Program-made: the position numbers and the translations under genes | The notes under the pieces: model-generated | What the model was told of the DNA's origin: nothing | The model's input: the letters and a program-made list of their open reading frames with translations, nothing else | Database searches by the model: none | Shown here: positions 60,995 through 64,000 of the stretch, piece after piece | How positions within the stretch are numbered: position 1 is the stretch's first letter | How the letters are laid out: every line of letters begins with the position of its first letter | Assembly: GCA_021018815.1 (NCBI GenBank) | Contig: JAITYX010000017.1 | Span: forward strand, 4,588,001 to 4,652,000 | Source of the DNA: Talinum fruticosum | Taxonomy: Eukaryota; Streptophyta; Magnoliopsida; Caryophyllales; Talinaceae | Reading direction: 5' to 3' | DNA length: 64,000 nt

Positions 60995-62838
60995 TGACCC
61001 CCGGAAAGTTCAATTACACGCTGATTTTTTGTTATGTTGAAAGGAGCCATAAAGGTCGATGAGGTAGGTTTCGAGGTCGGGGTCCAGGAACCATACTCAA
61101 ATAGGTGATATGATCTTTTACAATTTGTTCATTTTTTTTATATGAAATATTTTTTAATAGAAAAATTTGAACATCTTGAATAAGTAGTATGGGATTTATG
61201 CTACTTTAGTACTGTTGTACACTGTTCATTAATATTGCATTTTTCAACAGTGGTTCCATGAGTATGATCATTTCTATTTGCTGATACAGCATTGTTTGAA
61301 TAGAAATCAATATTTCTTGAGGAAACCAAATATGGAAAATAATTTATGTTCATCGTGTCTGTCGAAAAAAAAATCGTCCATGATCCAGATTCGGACAATT
61401 GGACCACAACGTTTATCGTAGGAGGTTTACTCATCAACAAAATATGCAGCAGAGCGATTTCTATGTGCGTTAGCTAGATTTCAATTTTGACAGTATATTC
61501 ACCTTTACCTTTTTTGGAAGATGATTTATTTTGATATTTTAAATTTATTTTAATGATTTTTTTTTAATAAAGGTTCTTTTTTCATAAAAAATATTTTTAT
61601 AGTTATATAGAAGATTAATTTCACCCAAATTATCTTTGCGTTTGAGGGATGACAACTAATACTATTTATTTCTAGTGCATATTTTTTTAAAAAGAATTTT
61701 TGACAATGTGCAAGATAGCTAGATGGTTTTGGCCAATGTCTCAATGAATTTTGCTCTATCATTTTGAGTGAGGCATCGAATATATTAGAATTTTGACTTT
61801 AAATTGAGGTTCGATTGTACTCTTCTCGTCATTTATTGCTTTTTTGGCCCATCTAAATAAAAAAAGAAAAAAGATAGTCAAATGATCATATGGCGAACAA
61901 TAACACATTTTTATTATGAGGAAATATATGATCAATATCGGTTTACTCTTATTACGAGGAAATATATGACCTAAATCAATCTTCCTAAGCTATTAGCTAA
62001 ATGACCGCGTTAACTGTCTCCTCCAGGAGGGGATGGTTACCCAATATATGAATAATAATATAGTATTTTAACCAGGGGATGGTTAACCAAAATATGAATA
62101 AGAATTTAGTATTTTAATTTAAATCACATAATAAAAATTTAAAAGTTAAGATTAAGTACAATTATTGCACATAATTTAGTATGCCTAAGAAGATACTCAT
62201 CAATTATATTGCGGTTCGTGACCGTAAGAAATAAAAGAGGACACTAAGAGAAAAACTAAAAACACTTGGCAAAATCAAGGTGAACCTGAAATTCGAACCC
62301 AACTATATATTCATAATATGCAAAATAGACTTGCTTGAAAGTGATATCTAACTAAATCCGGCTCCAAACTTTTACAATATTATCAAAGACCAACCGACCA
62401 AGTTGATCCGAACCAAAAATCATTTATTTTAATCACTCGAATAAATTTTAAAATATCATTGACTCAAAATATAATATATTTTAAATTTAAATCTATGTCT
62501 TAAATCATCTACTCGTTTATCAAGTACATTAATCCAAATTACGGGTTTACTACCAGTACACTTCACACAGTTCTTATATAGTACTCCTGGTAACAATGAT
62601 ACACAACTGCGTACATTACACATTTAACTTATGCTACCGTCGAAATTCAATATCATATAATTTGCGACTTCGCTACCACCGCTTCTTTTACAAATAAACC
62701 CATTACTAGTACCTCCCATACCACCAAAATCGCCAGAGCAGTAACACCAATCCGGTCATCCTCCGTCGTCTTCTCCGCCAAGACCCTGGTCGGACGGCTT
62801 TTCCGGCCAAAGAGGGTGAACCCTGAACTCTAAATTAG
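60995..62838. other. Intergenic DNA between the lyase and MED28
   Basis: The left part is the lyase 3' untranslated region. A 51-bp tandem duplication (GGGGATGGTTA through TTAGTATTTTAA) lies at about 62031-62133. The right 150 bases are the MED28 leader. Nothing else was recognised. Confidence 0.5.
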
Positions 62839-63058
62839 ATGGCTGATCAGCAAACCCAGCAGCCGCCGCTTGATGCATCTCCGGCGGGGACACTTCAATC
62901 TCCACCGCAGCAGACGCCGCAGACGCCGCCGCAGCTGCTAGCTCCGGGGAAGGAGGAGATGATGCAGTGTGTGGCTGCGCTGGAGGCTGCTCTGCTTCCT
63001 TGCTTGCCCGCGCGTGAGCTCCAGGCCATCGATCGTTCCCCTCACCCTTCTCATCAGA
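62839..63058 (+). CDS. MED28: Mediator complex subunit MED28, exon 1 (gene continues past the window)
   Basis: The ATG opens a 73-codon first exon. A Pro/Gln-rich head of about 38 residues is followed by EEMMQCVAALEAALLPCLPA and RELQAIDRSPHPSHQ, which I recognise as the conserved N-terminus of plant MED28. The exon ends one base into a codon with donor GTACCT at 63059. The family continues with an Ile (a residue starting with A fits) and a coiled-coil helix, which is not found before 64000, so intron 1 exceeds 940 bases. MED28 sits in the head module of Mediator, the nuclear bridge between transcription factors and RNA polymerase II. The 5' flank 62700-62838 is GC-richer and CT-rich, as expected of a housekeeping leader. 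Confidence 0.9.
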
Positions 63059-64000
63059 GTACCTCTCTCTCTCTCTCCCCCTCCCTCCCTTTCTCCGTTT
63101 CTTTGAAATCGTTAATAATGTAGAGACTTTCTAGCTGCCCAGTTTTGGGTATTGTGCCATTTCTTAGTCCAGTGATTTAAGCTTCTTGGGGTGCTAAATT
63201 CATGGCTACTGATAGTTCTTGAATTTGTTTGATTTGATTATGCTCCTTTTTAACAGGTAATAGGAGGAAATGATAGTGAATTAAGCCACAAATCTAGTGT
63301 GCGATTTTCTCATACCCAGACAAATGATCAACTCATTGTAATTGCATAGAGACTTCTCCTGATTGACCCTCGATTGAAAAAACTTCAATTTGCAATTTTG
63401 TATCTTGATTCACTTGTAATTTTAAGCAAGGAAAATTAAATGAGACAACTGATTCAGTATACCATATCACCTTCTAAAGCTGAAAAGTTGAATGCCGATG
63501 ACCTCCTAAAGCAGTGAAAATGGCAGGTTTCCTTGTGTTTTTGAGTGCCAAGCAATCCTTGCTTATGATCTTTATACTTTCAGTCTCCTGATGCTCGAAA
63601 TGATGAATGTAATGGTTGAATAAATCTCAATCACTCATGAGTGACTTCCATGATGTATGGATTGTGCTTGCTTAGGTTATAATTTGCGTTGTTCTGTGAC
63701 CTTTTCTCGTTGGCAATGGTAGGCTGTTAGTTGTATGTCTCTTGGTCTGAAGATGCCTGGATTTGGATGCTTCTACTGCACCCATCATCGACACTTAGGC
63801 CTGAGTTGCAACTATGTTTACTTCTTAGATCTCGTAAGCTGGTTGACTATGTGAATCCCACTTCCGTGCATTCCATGTGCAATTTTGCCGGGTTGATTTA
63901 ATCAACTTTATGAATGCAAGTTATTCCTAGTATTGCAAGCCCCTAGTATGCCTTTCACATAGGTGGTGAAAGACTAGATTGCATTTCTTTCCTTGTGTCC
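63059..64000 (+). other. Intron 1 of MED28 (partial)
   Basis: It begins with GT and a CT-rich tract. I see no further exon, repeat or ORF of note up to the window edge. Confidence 0.6.

Noticed and set aside
1..64000. CRISPR arrays, operons, bacterial-type terminators or ribosome binding sites
   Set aside because: The window is plant nuclear DNA; the regular repeats seen are satellites, microsatellites or transposons.

Overview
The window is nuclear DNA of a flowering plant, most probably a core eudicot. The genes are split by many GT-AG introns, the intergenic DNA is very AT-rich, and plant transposons (CACTA, Stowaway-like and Mutator/hAT-type MITEs, LINE fossils) and plastid-derived insertions are present. 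One MITE carries a GTGAGACCGTTTCAC-type end that I associate with Caryophyllales; this is only a weak hint at the order.

Four protein-coding genes can be supported. (1) An AGL17-clade MIKC MADS-box gene lies on the minus strand, coding exons 26669 down to 7433, with an 11.1-kb first coding intron and a 5.5-kb second one. (2) A small TRAF-type zinc-finger protein with a C-terminal membrane segment lies on the plus strand, 40778-50445, in 5 exons. (3) A family 4 rhamnogalacturonan endolyase lies on the plus strand, 53188-60994, in 15 exons. (4) The first exon of Mediator subunit MED28 lies on the plus strand, 62839-63058, and the gene runs off the right edge. The MADS and TRAF genes are divergent and share about 14 kb of TE-rich upstream DNA. 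The four genes belong to unrelated processes and nothing suggests a cluster.

Repeats fill the rest. There is a 5S-like repeat at the left edge and local duplications at 0.4-3.9 kb. LINE fossils lie in MADS intron 2 and TRAF intron 2. A plastid trnR-ACG fossil sits beside a roughly 450-bp tandem array, itself hit by a MITE, in MADS intron 1. A mosaic of plastid fragments (23S rRNA, ycf2, trnS) lies at 29.9-31.2 kb, Stowaway-like MITEs at 31.4-32.1 kb, a long-TIR element at 33.4-34.05 kb and a complete 1.4-kb non-autonomous CACTA element with CAA target duplications at 37978-39380. TRAF intron 4 holds a 10-bp minisatellite, a perfect 71-bp duplication and a hAT-type MITE. The lyase intron 3 holds a 340-bp foldback MITE with a 9-bp target duplication.

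The most useful observation is that the MADS gene and the lyase each need two single-base insertions to read through. All four sites are mononucleotide runs one base short, while splice sites and surrounding codons are intact. That pattern fits homopolymer undercalling in the assembly better than two decayed genes, and it would mislead any automatic annotation. I found no convincing undescribed biological system.
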